IMG/VR virus record: IMGVR_UViG_3300044732_001740
Span: 1-26,607 of that record
Length of the DNA stretch: 26,607 bases
From: a virus
Direction: 5' to 3' (one strand)
Below the pieces are notes generated by a model that saw only the letters and a list, made by a program, of their open reading frames with translations, ran no database searches and was not told the origin of the DNA. Both the position numbers and the translations under genes were made by a program. Positions 8,528 to 15,878 of this stretch are shown one piece after another. How positions within the stretch are numbered: the first letter of the stretch is position 1; each line of letters starts with the position of its first letter.

Positions 8528-8555
8528 TAGGCTCAAAAACAACAAAATAAAGAAG

Positions 8556-8581
8556 GCGGGAGATTTTCTCCCGCTTTTTTT
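8556..8581 (+). terminator. Rho-independent terminator after the major capsid gene
   Basis: Perfect GC-rich stem GCGGGAG (8556-8562), loop ATTTT, stem CTCCCGC (8568-8574), then a run of seven T. It lies 28 bases after the capsid stop codon. Confidence 0.93.
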
Positions 8582-8624
8582 ATTTATATTTTTCATGGTT
8601 AATTGACGATTATATGGAATAATA

Positions 8625-8636
8625 CTATATTTATAA
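8625..8636 (+). promoter_or_regulatory. Candidate late promoter element CTATATTTATAA
   Basis: TATATTTATA lies between the capsid terminator and the HNH gene, about 15 bases before its ATG. It matches the boxes at 5073, 10083, 12208, 13879 and 18418. The gene follows a terminator and so needs its own start of transcription. Confidence 0.45.
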
Positions 8637-8649
8637 AAAAAGAAATAGT

Positions 8650-10077
8650 ATGAAAAAAATAGAACCAACAAAGGAGCAAATTAATGAAATGTTAAGACTA
8701 TATAATGTTGGATTTTTAGGTTCCCCCGCAATCTCAGAGAGAATGGGTTTATCAAAACCAACAGTTATTAGAATTTTAAAAGAAAATGGCGCTAAGTTTG
8801 GTCCATCCGGTAGAAAATTTAAAGGTGGTAAAATAGTTTCAGATAAGAAATATCGTGAAAGTGAAAAAAATAAATTAAGAAAAAAAAATAATTCAGCACG
8901 TTGGTCAAAAGAAAATAAAGAACATTTAAAAAAATATCACAAAGAATGGGTTGAAAACAACATAGATAAAGTAAGAACTAAAAAAGCTAAGTATGAAAGA
9001 GAAAAAAAAGCAAAAGACCCCAAATACAAAATTTCCAGCGTATTTAGAACCGCATTATATACCGCTCTAAAAGAAAAAGACATTCTTAAAGATAAAAAAT
9101 GTTTTGAACTATTGGGTTACACAAAAAATGATTTGATAAAACACATAAATAAGTTATTGGAACCCCGAATGACCTTAGAAAATTACGGTGAATGGCACAT
9201 AGACCATATTATACCAATATCCAAATTTAATTATACATCAACAGATGACGAGCAATTTAAAGAATGTTGGTCATTAAGTAATTTAAGACCAATGTGGGGT
9301 TCTGACAATATAAGTAAAAGTAATAAAATTATTGCCCATCAATACAAAATACGACAACAAAAGCAAACCGAACAACAAAATAATATTGATTTTGATATCT
9401 CAAAAGTTTCATTAAATAATTGTGAAGTTCGCCAAATTACTAGACAAGTGTGCGAACCAATAATAAATGAGTATGAGTGGTTAGGTTATTTACCGAAATA
9501 CACAAATCTTTATTTTGGGATTTATTTTAAAGTTGGTGGTGATGAGAAATTAGGTGGTGTGGTTGCGTACCAACCAGAGTATGGTGAGAATATGGGTATT
9601 TGGGATAAATATGGTTATACCGGTAAAATAATACAATTAAGTCGGGGCGTTTGTCTTTGGTGGACACCAAAAAATACCGCATCATATTTTATAACCAGAA
9701 CAAATAAATGGTTAAAAGAAAATATGCGTTATAAAGTGGTTACCGCAACGGTGGATTCTTCAGCGGGTGAAATTGGAACAATATATCAATCAATGAATTG
9801 GTATTATGTTGGAACCTTTGGTGGTAATTTAACGAGCACTGGAAAGGAAAGAATACGTTATGGTTATATTATCAACGGTAAAACATATAATCAAAGACAT
9901 ATAAGAAGTATGATTGGTACCGCAAAAAAGGAAAATGTGTTGTCACACTTTCCTGATGTTAAAATGGTTAATTTGGGAAGAAAGAAAAGATATTTTATAT
10001 TCTTGGGAAATAAGAAAGAAAATGAGCAATTATTATGTTCAATAAAAAATATCATAAAAGAATATCCAAAACGATAA
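8650..10077 (+). CDS. Free-standing HNH endonuclease fused to a Mom/GNAT-like domain (475 aa)
   Basis: Three parts are visible. Residues about 5-45 form a helix-turn-helix (AISERMGLSKPTVIRILKEN). About 60-125 are a very basic linker. About 130-230 are an HNH nuclease of the H-N-N type: WHIDHIIPISKF with His186, LSNLRPMW with Asn211, then DNISKSNK. Residues about 258-440 form a separate domain with EWLGYLPKYTNLYFGIYF and LGGVVAYQPEYG, then VDSSAGEIGTIYQSMNW (Asp369). This pattern recalls the Mom-family DNA-modification proteins (GNAT fold) as I remember them. The HNH part suggests a homing endonuclease beside the capsid gene. The C-terminal part may be a modification enzyme or a captured domain. 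HNH is fairly sure; the Mom assignment is tentative. Confidence 0.75.
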   Translation: MKKIEPTKEQINEMLRLYNVGFLGSPAISERMGLSKPTVIRILKENGAKFGPSGRKFKGGKIVSDKKYRESEKNKLRKKNNSARWSKENKEHLKKYHKEWVENNIDKVRTKKAKYEREKKAKDPKYKISSVFRTALYTALKEKDILKDKKCFELLGYTKNDLIKHINKLLEPRMTLENYGEWHIDHIIPISKFNYTSTDDEQFKECWSLSNLRPMWGSDNISKSNKIIAHQYKIRQQKQTEQQNNIDFDISKVSLNNCEVRQITRQVCEPIINEYEWLGYLPKYTNLYFGIYFKVGGDEKLGGVVAYQPEYGENMGIWDKYGYTGKIIQLSRGVCLWWTPKNTASYFITRTNKWLKENMRYKVVTATVDSSAGEIGTIYQSMNWYYVGTFGGNLTSTGKERIRYGYIINGKTYNQRHIRSMIGTAKKENVLSHFPDVKMVNLGRKKRYFIFLGNKKENEQLLCSIKNIIKEYPKR

Positions 10078-10082
10078 TTCTA

Positions 10083-10092
10083 GATATTTATA
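10083..10092 (+). promoter_or_regulatory. Candidate late promoter element GATATTTATA
   Basis: It lies in the 29-base gap between the HNH-Mom gene and the next gene, 14 bases before the ATG at 10107. Same box and spacing as other units in the window. Confidence 0.45.
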
Positions 10093-10106
10093 TAAAAAAC
10101 TTTCAA

Positions 10107-11183
10107 ATGGGTAAATTTTTAATAACTGAAGATGAAAAAGCGAGAATATTAAGTTTATATTCTGCGTTTATTAATGAGCAAGAATTGATAAGAATTTATT
10201 CTAAAAAAGAGGATAAAAATCCTTCCAACGAGAAAAGGGCGGCTATTGAACGTTATTTTGAAAATAGAGGTATTGTGAAAAAATTAATAAAAGGTGAAGA
10301 CCAACTTGCTATTTGGAATGAAATGGTTGCTGATCCAAAACAAAAACCGTTTATTGCTGACATTGTTAGACATATTGAGAGCCATATTAACCTAATCGAC
10401 GGTCTTTTATTAAGAAAAGGAACCGAAGAAATAAAAAAAGAAAGTCCTAATGAACAACCCGGATTAACTGTTAGTCTTGATGAAAATGCAAAAACTAATT
10501 TTTATTTTAGAGATAATGAGTGGGAACTAACCGATGAAGGTAAAGCGGATATTCAAAATACAATTTTTGCCCAAGTTGATGCAAATATTAAAGAAAATGC
10601 GGGCTTTAACAAATGTGTTGATTCATTGATAATTAATAGTAGTGCTAGCAGATTTAGAAATACTGGTGATGCTGAAAAATATTCATTTGCTCAATTATCA
10701 AAATTAAGAAATGATTCGGTTAGAGACTTTATTATGCAAAGATTAAATGAAATGGGAATAACATTATGGTGTTCAACTCAAAATAATATTCAACAAAACA
10801 TAAATGGTGATAATGGTGACGGAACAAGCGGTCCAAATCCACCAAAACCATTACCTTTTATCCCAAAAGGTCAATCTTCAATGAAACCGTCTTCAACCGA
10901 TGAAACAAAACGAAATGAATTCGGTGAACCACTTGAAACAAAAGTAGAATATGATGTATATAAATACACAAAACCATCATTAACAATTGCATTTGCAATG
11001 GAAAAATCAATAGATAAACCCCCTGCGGAGGGAGTTAATATAGCATATGACGTTGAATTCTTTAAAGGTAAAACAAAAACAGGAAAGATAAGTGGTAGAA
11101 AAAATGCAAAAATTACAAAATTTGGAATACCAAAAACTAAGCTATTTGCTAAAATGATTGAATGTCCTGTATTTAATAAATAA
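10107..11183 (+). CDS. Unknown protein with capsid-targeting-like leader and a possible OmpA-like segment (358 aa)
   Basis: The start ATG at 10107 is chosen because it follows a promoter-like box and gives an N-terminus MGKFLITEDEKARILSLYSA followed by FINE|QE, a variant of the leader shared by four other genes here, with an [IL]xE site at its end. The middle (about residues 170-225) contains NSSASRFRNTG and then FAQLSKLRNDSVRDFIMQRL, which recalls the OmpA-like peptidoglycan-binding pattern (Gly-x-Ala-Ser ... Leu-Ser-x-x-Arg) in a degenerate form. A Pro/Gly/Asn-rich linker (about 230-270) and a beta-rich, Lys-rich C-terminus follow. There is no classical signal peptide. If packaged, it could be an internal or injected protein; that is inference. 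Confidence 0.65.
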   Translation: MGKFLITEDEKARILSLYSAFINEQELIRIYSKKEDKNPSNEKRAAIERYFENRGIVKKLIKGEDQLAIWNEMVADPKQKPFIADIVRHIESHINLIDGLLLRKGTEEIKKESPNEQPGLTVSLDENAKTNFYFRDNEWELTDEGKADIQNTIFAQVDANIKENAGFNKCVDSLIINSSASRFRNTGDAEKYSFAQLSKLRNDSVRDFIMQRLNEMGITLWCSTQNNIQQNINGDNGDGTSGPNPPKPLPFIPKGQSSMKPSSTDETKRNEFGEPLETKVEYDVYKYTKPSLTIAFAMEKSIDKPPAEGVNIAYDVEFFKGKTKTGKISGRKNAKITKFGIPKTKLFAKMIECPVFNK

Positions 11184-11681
11184 TTATTTATATCCCCATA
11201 TTTCACTATACACACCAACGCCTACCAACCATCCGTGGATGTTGTATTTAAATTTAAATGCGTAATATTTAAATTTTTTGTTGACCATAATTTTTCTATG
11301 ACCCGGTGATTTCATAAAGCTATCAAAAAATTCTTGTGCTTCTTGTTTTGCAGTTTTATCGCCTATAATATTTCCCATGATTGCAATTTCTGCATAATCA
11401 CCCGTATGATATGGAAATAAGCTAAAAATTCTATCCCCAACTGTTCTATATTTTGGAACATCCAATTGATGATGTGTAATCATGTTTTCTTCATGATTTG
11501 TAAGATAATTCAAATGAATTGTAACAACGGTATCAAAACATTCACCATATTTAATCTTATGATGAATTTTTTTGCAATATTCCTTATAAATCGCATTAAA
11601 TTCCCTTTCAATATCGTTAACTTCTTGGGAATAAGCGGGATAAACGGTAAAAAATGACAATAAGATAAGTAATTTTTTCAT
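11184..11681 (-). CDS. Secreted CAP/SCP-like (YkwD-type) domain protein (165 aa)
   Basis: An N-terminal signal peptide is clear: MKK, a hydrophobic core LLILLSFFTVYP, and a probable cut at AYS|QE, typical of Bacteroidota. The rest has the CAP-superfamily pattern: an early helix ending in HLNYLTNHEENM, then HHQLDVPKYRTVGDRI, and the diagnostic SPGHRKIM followed by a strand pair ending GVGVY. CAP proteins act outside the cytoplasm in many organisms; a biochemical function here is not evident. The gene is convergent with the preceding plus-strand gene (no gap) and has its own host-type promoter, so it looks like a moron-type accessory gene expressed independently of the virion genes, perhaps altering the host envelope. 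Confidence 0.7.
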   Translation of the reverse strand: MKKLLILLSFFTVYPAYSQEVNDIEREFNAIYKEYCKKIHHKIKYGECFDTVVTIHLNYLTNHEENMITHHQLDVPKYRTVGDRIFSLFPYHTGDYAEIAIMGNIIGDKTAKQEAQEFFDSFMKSPGHRKIMVNKKFKYYAFKFKYNIHGWLVGVGVYSEIWGYK

Positions 11682-11699
11682 TTTGTCTTAATTTGACAA

Positions 11700-11730
11700 C
11701 AAAGTTAAGAATAATTTTCAATTTACCAAA
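11700..11730 (-). promoter_or_regulatory. Bacteroidota-type promoter (TTTG - 19 bp - TAACTTTG)
   Basis: On the minus strand TTTG (11730-11727) is followed after 19 bases by TAACTTTG (11707-11700), matching the known Bacteroidota primary-sigma consensus TTTG-N(19-21)-TAnnTTTG. The ATG at 11681 is 18 bases downstream. Confidence 0.65.
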
Positions 11731-11965
11731 TCAATTTCTTCCAATTTTCGATAAATTCCGTTCTTTTTTCTTTATTAAGACCAATTTCTCTCAAATCAAT
11801 CTCAATTTTTTCAATTAATTTTGTTTTTTGCTCAACAATATTATCAATTCCCCCACCAAATGAAACAACCTTTCCAAATTTGGTGACATTTGTTAAAACT
11901 TCATAATATTCTTGTGAAGTTAATCCGGTTAAATGAAAATGTGCTTGAAATATTTGGTCACTCAT
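11723..11965 (-). CDS. Small protein of unknown function (80 aa)
   Basis: Not recognised. Soluble, with the Gly-rich turn VVSFGGGIDNIVEQ in the middle and a charged helical C-terminus (KIEIDLREIGLNKEKRTEFI). No signal peptide, membrane segment or metal site. The start overlaps the end of the upstream gene by eight bases, so the two form a translationally coupled pair. The product may work with its partner, but nothing shows how. Confidence 0.6.
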   Translation of the reverse strand: MSDQIFQAHFHLTGLTSQEYYEVLTNVTKFGKVVSFGGGIDNIVEQKTKLIEKIEIDLREIGLNKEKRTEFIENWKKLIW

Positions 11966-12170
11966 GGGTTATTATTTGTCTTAATGCTTTTGAAATTACC
12001 TCGCTTTCTTCCAATGAGAATGCGCCTCTATTGTGTGCCGCTTTTATTGCTTGATTTATACAGTAAAATGCTTGTTCTTTTGTCATTGAGGTAGAAAACG
12101 TTTCCAAATCACTATCTGAATAGTAATTTATTGTATTAAATAAAGTTCCTATTGGTGTTTTTTCTTCCAT
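11958..12170 (-). CDS. Small helical protein of unknown function (70 aa)
   Basis: Soluble, acidic protein. The pattern MTKEQAFYCINQAIKAAHNR followed by GAFSLEESEVISKALR looks like a conserved small helical protein that I believe recurs in Bacteroidota phages; no function is known to me. It is the first gene of a two-gene minus-strand unit. Upstream, on the minus strand, TATCTTTA (12185-12178) is one base off the TAnnTTTG box, without a clear TTTG partner. The longer shared intergenic space also holds the plus-strand box for the next gene. Confidence 0.62.
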   Translation of the reverse strand: MEEKTPIGTLFNTINYYSDSDLETFSTSMTKEQAFYCINQAIKAAHNRGAFSLEESEVISKALRQIITHE

Positions 12171-12207
12171 TTTTTATTAAAGATAAGAAAAATTTAAACA
12201 GCATCAA

Positions 12208-12217
12208 GATATTTATT
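12208..12217 (+). promoter_or_regulatory. Candidate late promoter element GATATTTATT
   Basis: It lies in a divergent intergenic region, 13 bases before the ATG at 12231. It is preceded by AA as at 18418 and matches the other boxes in the window. Confidence 0.5.
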
Positions 12218-12230
12218 GTTAAAATCATTT

Positions 12231-13445
12231 ATGAAAATTCCAAATGACATATTTTTTCGTTTTTTAGATTTAAAATTTGAGGATTATACACTAGTTAAAT
12301 CAACATGCTCAATTTCTGGTGATTATGGTTTTGTTATACCAGCTTGGGCGATGTATGCAATCGAATCAGGCAGTTACGATAATTTAAGTGAGGAAGAAAT
12401 ATCTAGCCTCGATGAATTTTTAGATGATTTGGTAAAAACTTATGGTAATGCTAATTTAACTTTTAGTGACGAACCTTATTTTGATAGAAGTAATGATATT
12501 GATAATCTTGCTGGTGATGTATATCTTGCTGGTTTGCACCCAAGTAAGGTTAATACTTTTATCGTCGATTTAGCTAGCAATAAATTAATAATGAAACAAG
12601 AATTTGACGAAAATTATATATTTTTTAACGATATTATTTATGATATATACAAAATTTTTAATTTATCCGATTATTATCTAGTTAGAGCAATACTTGATAG
12701 GTGGATAGAAAAAAGGTTTAATATTACGCAGGAAGATACTGGAGCGTATAATTTTTCAAAATTAAATTACCGTGATGATTTGATTCCCTGCATAATGCGC
12801 AAAGCAATCAAAACCATTGATTTAACCGATATTGCAAATCAGGAAAAAATTCCCTTAAATGAAAATTCAACATATGGTGAATTTAATGGTCCGATTTCTA
12901 TTGGATTAGTTAAATGGAGAAAAGACCAATTAAAACCCTTCACCGAGTTTTCAACTCACCCAATGAATAATGACAGCAAAAACAAAAAACTCAAAAACAA
13001 CATAAAACGAGTGCTGGGTATGTGGGAAAAAAATTCAAAGGGGGAGTATCACATTCCAACACATCCGGTGCATTCAATTAATGAAGATTTGGATGTCTGG
13101 TTTGGTAAAAAAAAGAAACCAAAAGGTAGTAAACAACCACAAGGTCCGTGGGTTAATATTTGCAAAAAGGATAAGAACGGTAAACACCCCCCTTGTGGAA
13201 GAAGTGAAGCCAAATCAACCGCTTATCCAAAATGTCGTGGTTATGCCGCAGCAAGAAGTATGTCTACTGAAGAAAAAAGAAGAGCTTGTTCTCAAAAAAG
13301 ACGAGCGGAGAAAAAAGAACCAAAGGTTGGTAAGGGAAATAAACCCACTATGGTTTCACATAAGAAAAAAACAAATGAGGAACAGATTAAACGATTGGTG
13401 GATTTAATTGTTTTAGGAAAGGGACTCAAGAATCTTATCCAATGA
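12231..13445 (+). CDS. Unknown protein with Cys/Arg-rich basic C-terminal domain (404 aa)
   Basis: The ATG at 12231 is preferred to an upstream TTG because a promoter-like box overlaps the latter. The N-terminal part (1-75) is acidic and contains DYGFVIPAWAMYAIESG and LSEEEISSLDEFL, a pattern seen in small Bacteroidota proteins of unknown role. The middle is helical. The C-terminal part (about 270-390) is strongly basic and contains GPWVNICKKDKNGKHPPCGR, then TAYPKCRG and RRACSQKRRAEKK. Four Cys residues with many Lys/Arg suggest a zinc- or nucleic-acid-binding module; similar CGR...YPKC modules occur in other phage virion-associated proteins as I recall. It converges with and overlaps the next minus-strand gene by 33 bases. 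Confidence 0.65.
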   Translation: MKIPNDIFFRFLDLKFEDYTLVKSTCSISGDYGFVIPAWAMYAIESGSYDNLSEEEISSLDEFLDDLVKTYGNANLTFSDEPYFDRSNDIDNLAGDVYLAGLHPSKVNTFIVDLASNKLIMKQEFDENYIFFNDIIYDIYKIFNLSDYYLVRAILDRWIEKRFNITQEDTGAYNFSKLNYRDDLIPCIMRKAIKTIDLTDIANQEKIPLNENSTYGEFNGPISIGLVKWRKDQLKPFTEFSTHPMNNDSKNKKLKNNIKRVLGMWEKNSKGEYHIPTHPVHSINEDLDVWFGKKKKPKGSKQPQGPWVNICKKDKNGKHPPCGRSEAKSTAYPKCRGYAAARSMSTEEKRRACSQKRRAEKKEPKVGKGNKPTMVSHKKKTNEEQIKRLVDLIVLGKGLKNLIQ

Positions 13446-13814
13446 GTGCCTAATGTTTGTGTTGATTTCTCTCTCCATTTTGAGTCTACGTTTCTCAACC
13501 TCTTCATTAAATTCTTTGATAATATTATCATAATCATTACCATCCATAAAAACGACATATGAATAGGTATGATTTGTGATTTTTACAACGCCTTCATGAA
13601 TAACAATAAACATTCCAAGAACATCATTTTTGATATATCTTTTTTCTGTGACCGGTGTTAACAAAAGTACGGTACCTTCTTTGTGAATTAATTTTTGACA
13701 AATCTGAAAGCAACGCTTTTCATGTTGTTGTTTTTTTGTTAACGCTCTATTGTCAAATTTTTTAAGAAAAATATATTGCTTTTGAAAAAAGCGTTTGATT
13801 TTGTGGGTGAGCAT
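13413..13814 (-). CDS. Unknown protein (133 aa) expressed from a host-type promoter
   Basis: The start at 13814 (MLTHKIKRFF) is chosen because a Bacteroidota-type promoter lies at 13838-13869; an ATG further upstream would overlap that promoter. The basic N-terminal helix is followed by a beta-rich core (VLLLTPVTEKRYIKN, then MFIVIHEGVVKITNHTYSYV) and a charged C-terminal helix. No known domain is recognised. Its 3' end overlaps the convergent plus-strand gene by 33 bases. Its own early-type promoter suggests a role in takeover of the host rather than in the virion, which is inference. Confidence 0.62.
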   Translation of the reverse strand: MLTHKIKRFFQKQYIFLKKFDNRALTKKQQHEKRCFQICQKLIHKEGTVLLLTPVTEKRYIKNDVLGMFIVIHEGVVKITNHTYSYVVFMDGNDYDNIIKEFNEEVEKRRLKMEREINTNIRHSLDKILESLS

Positions 13815-13837
13815 TTTATGTGTTTTTGTTTCTTTTG

Positions 13838-13869
13838 CAAAGATAATGACAAAGTTTGACATGTGCAAA
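13838..13869 (-). promoter_or_regulatory. Bacteroidota-type promoter (TTTG - 20 bp - TATCTTTG)
   Basis: On the minus strand TTTG (13869-13866), 20 bases, TATCTTTG (13845-13838), matching TTTG-N(19-21)-TAnnTTTG. It points to the gene starting at 13814 and lies back to back with the late-type box at 13879-13890 on the other strand. Confidence 0.65.
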
Positions 13870-13878
13870 CAAAGTTTT

Positions 13879-13890
13879 GATATATTTATT
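13879..13890 (+). promoter_or_regulatory. Candidate late promoter element GATATATTTATT close to a start codon
   Basis: Same sequence as the box at 5073, but here only three bases separate it from the ATG at 13894. If it is a promoter of the T4 late type, the transcript would be leaderless or start inside the gene; otherwise it serves another role. Confidence 0.4.
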
Positions 13891-13893
13891 GAT

Positions 13894-15417
13894 ATGGTAA
13901 AAAAAGATATTGTTATAACAGAATCGCAATTAAATCATTTGGTCAATTCCGTTAAGGTTATTTTGACCGAAGCTGATAAAAGGGATGTTATCGTTAAAAT
14001 CGGTTATTCAAAAGAATGGGCGGATGAGTTTCATAATTTGAGCGACAAATATTCGGTATGGATTGCGGATTCTTTCTTAAAAAAAAGAATGTCTGATAGT
14101 GGCTGGAGTAGAGAAGAAACTTTAGAGAAAATAAATAAAAAATCACCCGAAACAACTTATACTTGGTTTAATGGAATCCAAGGAACATATCAATACATTC
14201 TAGATTGGTTAAGAAGTCCAAGAAGAGAACAAATTGACTTAAAAACTCTTACCTATGATGATGCATTTGATAAGTCGCGTGAATGGCATGATTCATTAAA
14301 GGTGGGCGAAAAAAGAAAATATGAGGAAACGGGTAAGATAATTATTGACTATAGAAATTCAAATGGTGTTGGTTATTATTGGGCTGATCTTGGGACATCG
14401 TATTGTAGCGAAGAACAAAGAAGAATGGGACATTGCGGTAGGGCGGGACAAGGAAATACATTAATATCATTAAGAAATATAAATGAGTTTGGTGAAGGCC
14501 AAAGCTTTATTACTATGGCTTATAGCAAAAATGGTGTCGTTTATGACTTTAAAGCATCTGGAAATCAGAAACCCTCATCAAAGTATCACAAATATATTAT
14601 TGATATTTTAACTCAAGACAAGTATCCAATTATTGAATTATCAAATTCTGGATATCAACCGGAAACAAACTTTAAATTAAAGGATTTAACGCCTGAGCAA
14701 CAAGAATTTGTTTTTTCAAAAAATGAAGCATTAAAATATAACATTGAAGATAAATTAGCGCACCCATATATTATTGAAGCTATTTTAAACGGTAAATTAA
14801 ATTTTTCAAAGTATTCAAAATCACATCAAATTGATTTGCTCAAATCTTCAAACAACAATCCAAAGTTAATGGAAATGTTTAAAGATAATATATCGCATTT
14901 TAATCAACTGCTGCTTGATAGGAGTGCTGAGATTATTTTTATAATAAAAAACTTCTCTGACGTATTTAAAGAAATTTTAATTAATTACATCAATAATGGT
15001 GATTATGGACAATTTAAACGTGTTTTAATAGTAATTAGTTATTTATTGACAAATAACAAAATAAATTTAAATGAAGTGTTGTGTGAGGAATTAGAAAGGG
15101 GGTTTAAGAAATTTAAAAATAAAGAAATGGATATTATTAGTACCAAAGAAATTAGTAAAGCTGCTTTAGTTTGCGCTAAAAATTATAAATTAACTGATAA
15201 ATATGTATACGTTTCAAATCCCGATAAATTCAAACAAATGATTGTTATTACAGACCCAAACAATAAGAGGTTTGGTGTAATCAATCAAAAGGGTGGTGTA
15301 GTTATTCCCGCTGAATATGTAACATTAAGCTTGGCTAAAAATGACACATATGTGGGGAGAGCATCAGATGGTGAAATACGAATATTTGATAAAGACGGAA
15401 ATATTATTAATACCTAA
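13894..15417 (+). CDS. Modular protein: capsid-targeting-like leader, PcfJ-like motif, WG-repeat-like C-terminus (507 aa)
   Basis: The ATG at 13894 is chosen because the leader MVKKDIVITESQLNHLV follows it directly, as in three neighbouring genes. The leader ends VILTE|ADKR, a gp21-type site. Residues about 120-255 hold a Trp/Tyr-rich region, then SYCSEEQRRMGHCGRAG (Cys171, His180, Cys181), TLISLRN and GVVYDFKASGNQKP. This order of a His-Cys-Gly/Val motif, a Ser-Leu-Arg strand and a Lys-Gly-Asn turn recalls PcfJ-like phage and plasmid proteins of unknown function. The middle is helical. The last 60 residues (RFGVINQKGGVVIPAEY, then IRIFDKDGNII) look like WG/KWG beta repeats. No signal peptide. 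It overlaps the convergent next gene by 11 bases. Confidence 0.65.
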   Translation: MVKKDIVITESQLNHLVNSVKVILTEADKRDVIVKIGYSKEWADEFHNLSDKYSVWIADSFLKKRMSDSGWSREETLEKINKKSPETTYTWFNGIQGTYQYILDWLRSPRREQIDLKTLTYDDAFDKSREWHDSLKVGEKRKYEETGKIIIDYRNSNGVGYYWADLGTSYCSEEQRRMGHCGRAGQGNTLISLRNINEFGEGQSFITMAYSKNGVVYDFKASGNQKPSSKYHKYIIDILTQDKYPIIELSNSGYQPETNFKLKDLTPEQQEFVFSKNEALKYNIEDKLAHPYIIEAILNGKLNFSKYSKSHQIDLLKSSNNNPKLMEMFKDNISHFNQLLLDRSAEIIFIIKNFSDVFKEILINYINNGDYGQFKRVLIVISYLLTNNKINLNEVLCEELERGFKKFKNKEMDIISTKEISKAALVCAKNYKLTDKYVYVSNPDKFKQMIVITDPNNKRFGVINQKGGVVIPAEYVTLSLAKNDTYVGRASDGEIRIFDKDGNIINT

Positions 15418-15874
15418 AAATTGGAAAATTATCATATTTTTGTATTAATTCTTCATTATAATTTAAGGGTGTATCAACAATCCAAATAAGACCATTGGTA
15501 ATTTTAAGACTTTTTGGTAAACTTTTTATATTTGTACTTCTTAAATCTAAATGATTGTTAAGATTAAGGTTATTAGGTAAAGTTTTTAAATTTTTGCAAC
15601 CGCGTAACCATAAATAACCCCCCACGTAAAGATTATCGGGAAGGGATGTTACTGGGGTTTCATCCAAATCCAAACCACCATCAACAACAATCTTTTCATA
15701 AAACTTATTATGGTATTTTGCAAATTTTTCAGAATCCCCATCAAACGCCTTAAATAATCTAAATTTAAAATCTTCAGCATCTGTATACCAAACATCTTCT
15801 TCTTCTTGCTCAAGAAGAACTTGCCTTATCATGTCATAAAGGTCTGATTCTGTTATTTTGATTTTCTTTACCAT
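15407..15874 (-). CDS. Leucine-rich-repeat protein with capsid-targeting-like leader (155 aa)
   Basis: The start at 15874 places the leader MVKKIKITESDLYDMIRQ, then VLLE|QEEED, at the N-terminus; upstream ATGs would overlap the preceding gene. After an acidic stretch, residues about 70-145 are three to four leucine-rich repeats of about 20 residues: TPVTSLPDNLYVGGYLWL, then CKNLKTLPNNLNLNNHLDL, then TNIKSLPKSLKITNGL. LRR proteins bind protein partners; the partner is unknown. It is the last of three minus-strand genes sharing the same leader, starting five bases after the upstream stop codon. Confidence 0.72.
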   Translation of the reverse strand: MVKKIKITESDLYDMIRQVLLEQEEEDVWYTDAEDFKFRLFKAFDGDSEKFAKYHNKFYEKIVVDGGLDLDETPVTSLPDNLYVGGYLWLRGCKNLKTLPNNLNLNNHLDLRSTNIKSLPKSLKITNGLIWIVDTPLNYNEELIQKYDNFPIFRY

Positions 15875-15878
15875 AACG

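Noticed and set aside
8650-10077. HNH-Mom gene as part of an insertion sequence or transposon
   Set aside because: I found no terminal inverted repeats or target duplication around it, and the protein lacks a transposase DDE pattern.
13795-13893. Longer N-terminus for the gene at 13894, including a hydrophobic stretch resembling a signal peptide
   Set aside because: It would read through two promoter elements (13838-13869 and 13879-13890) and bury the ITES leader, which is N-terminal in all sister genes.
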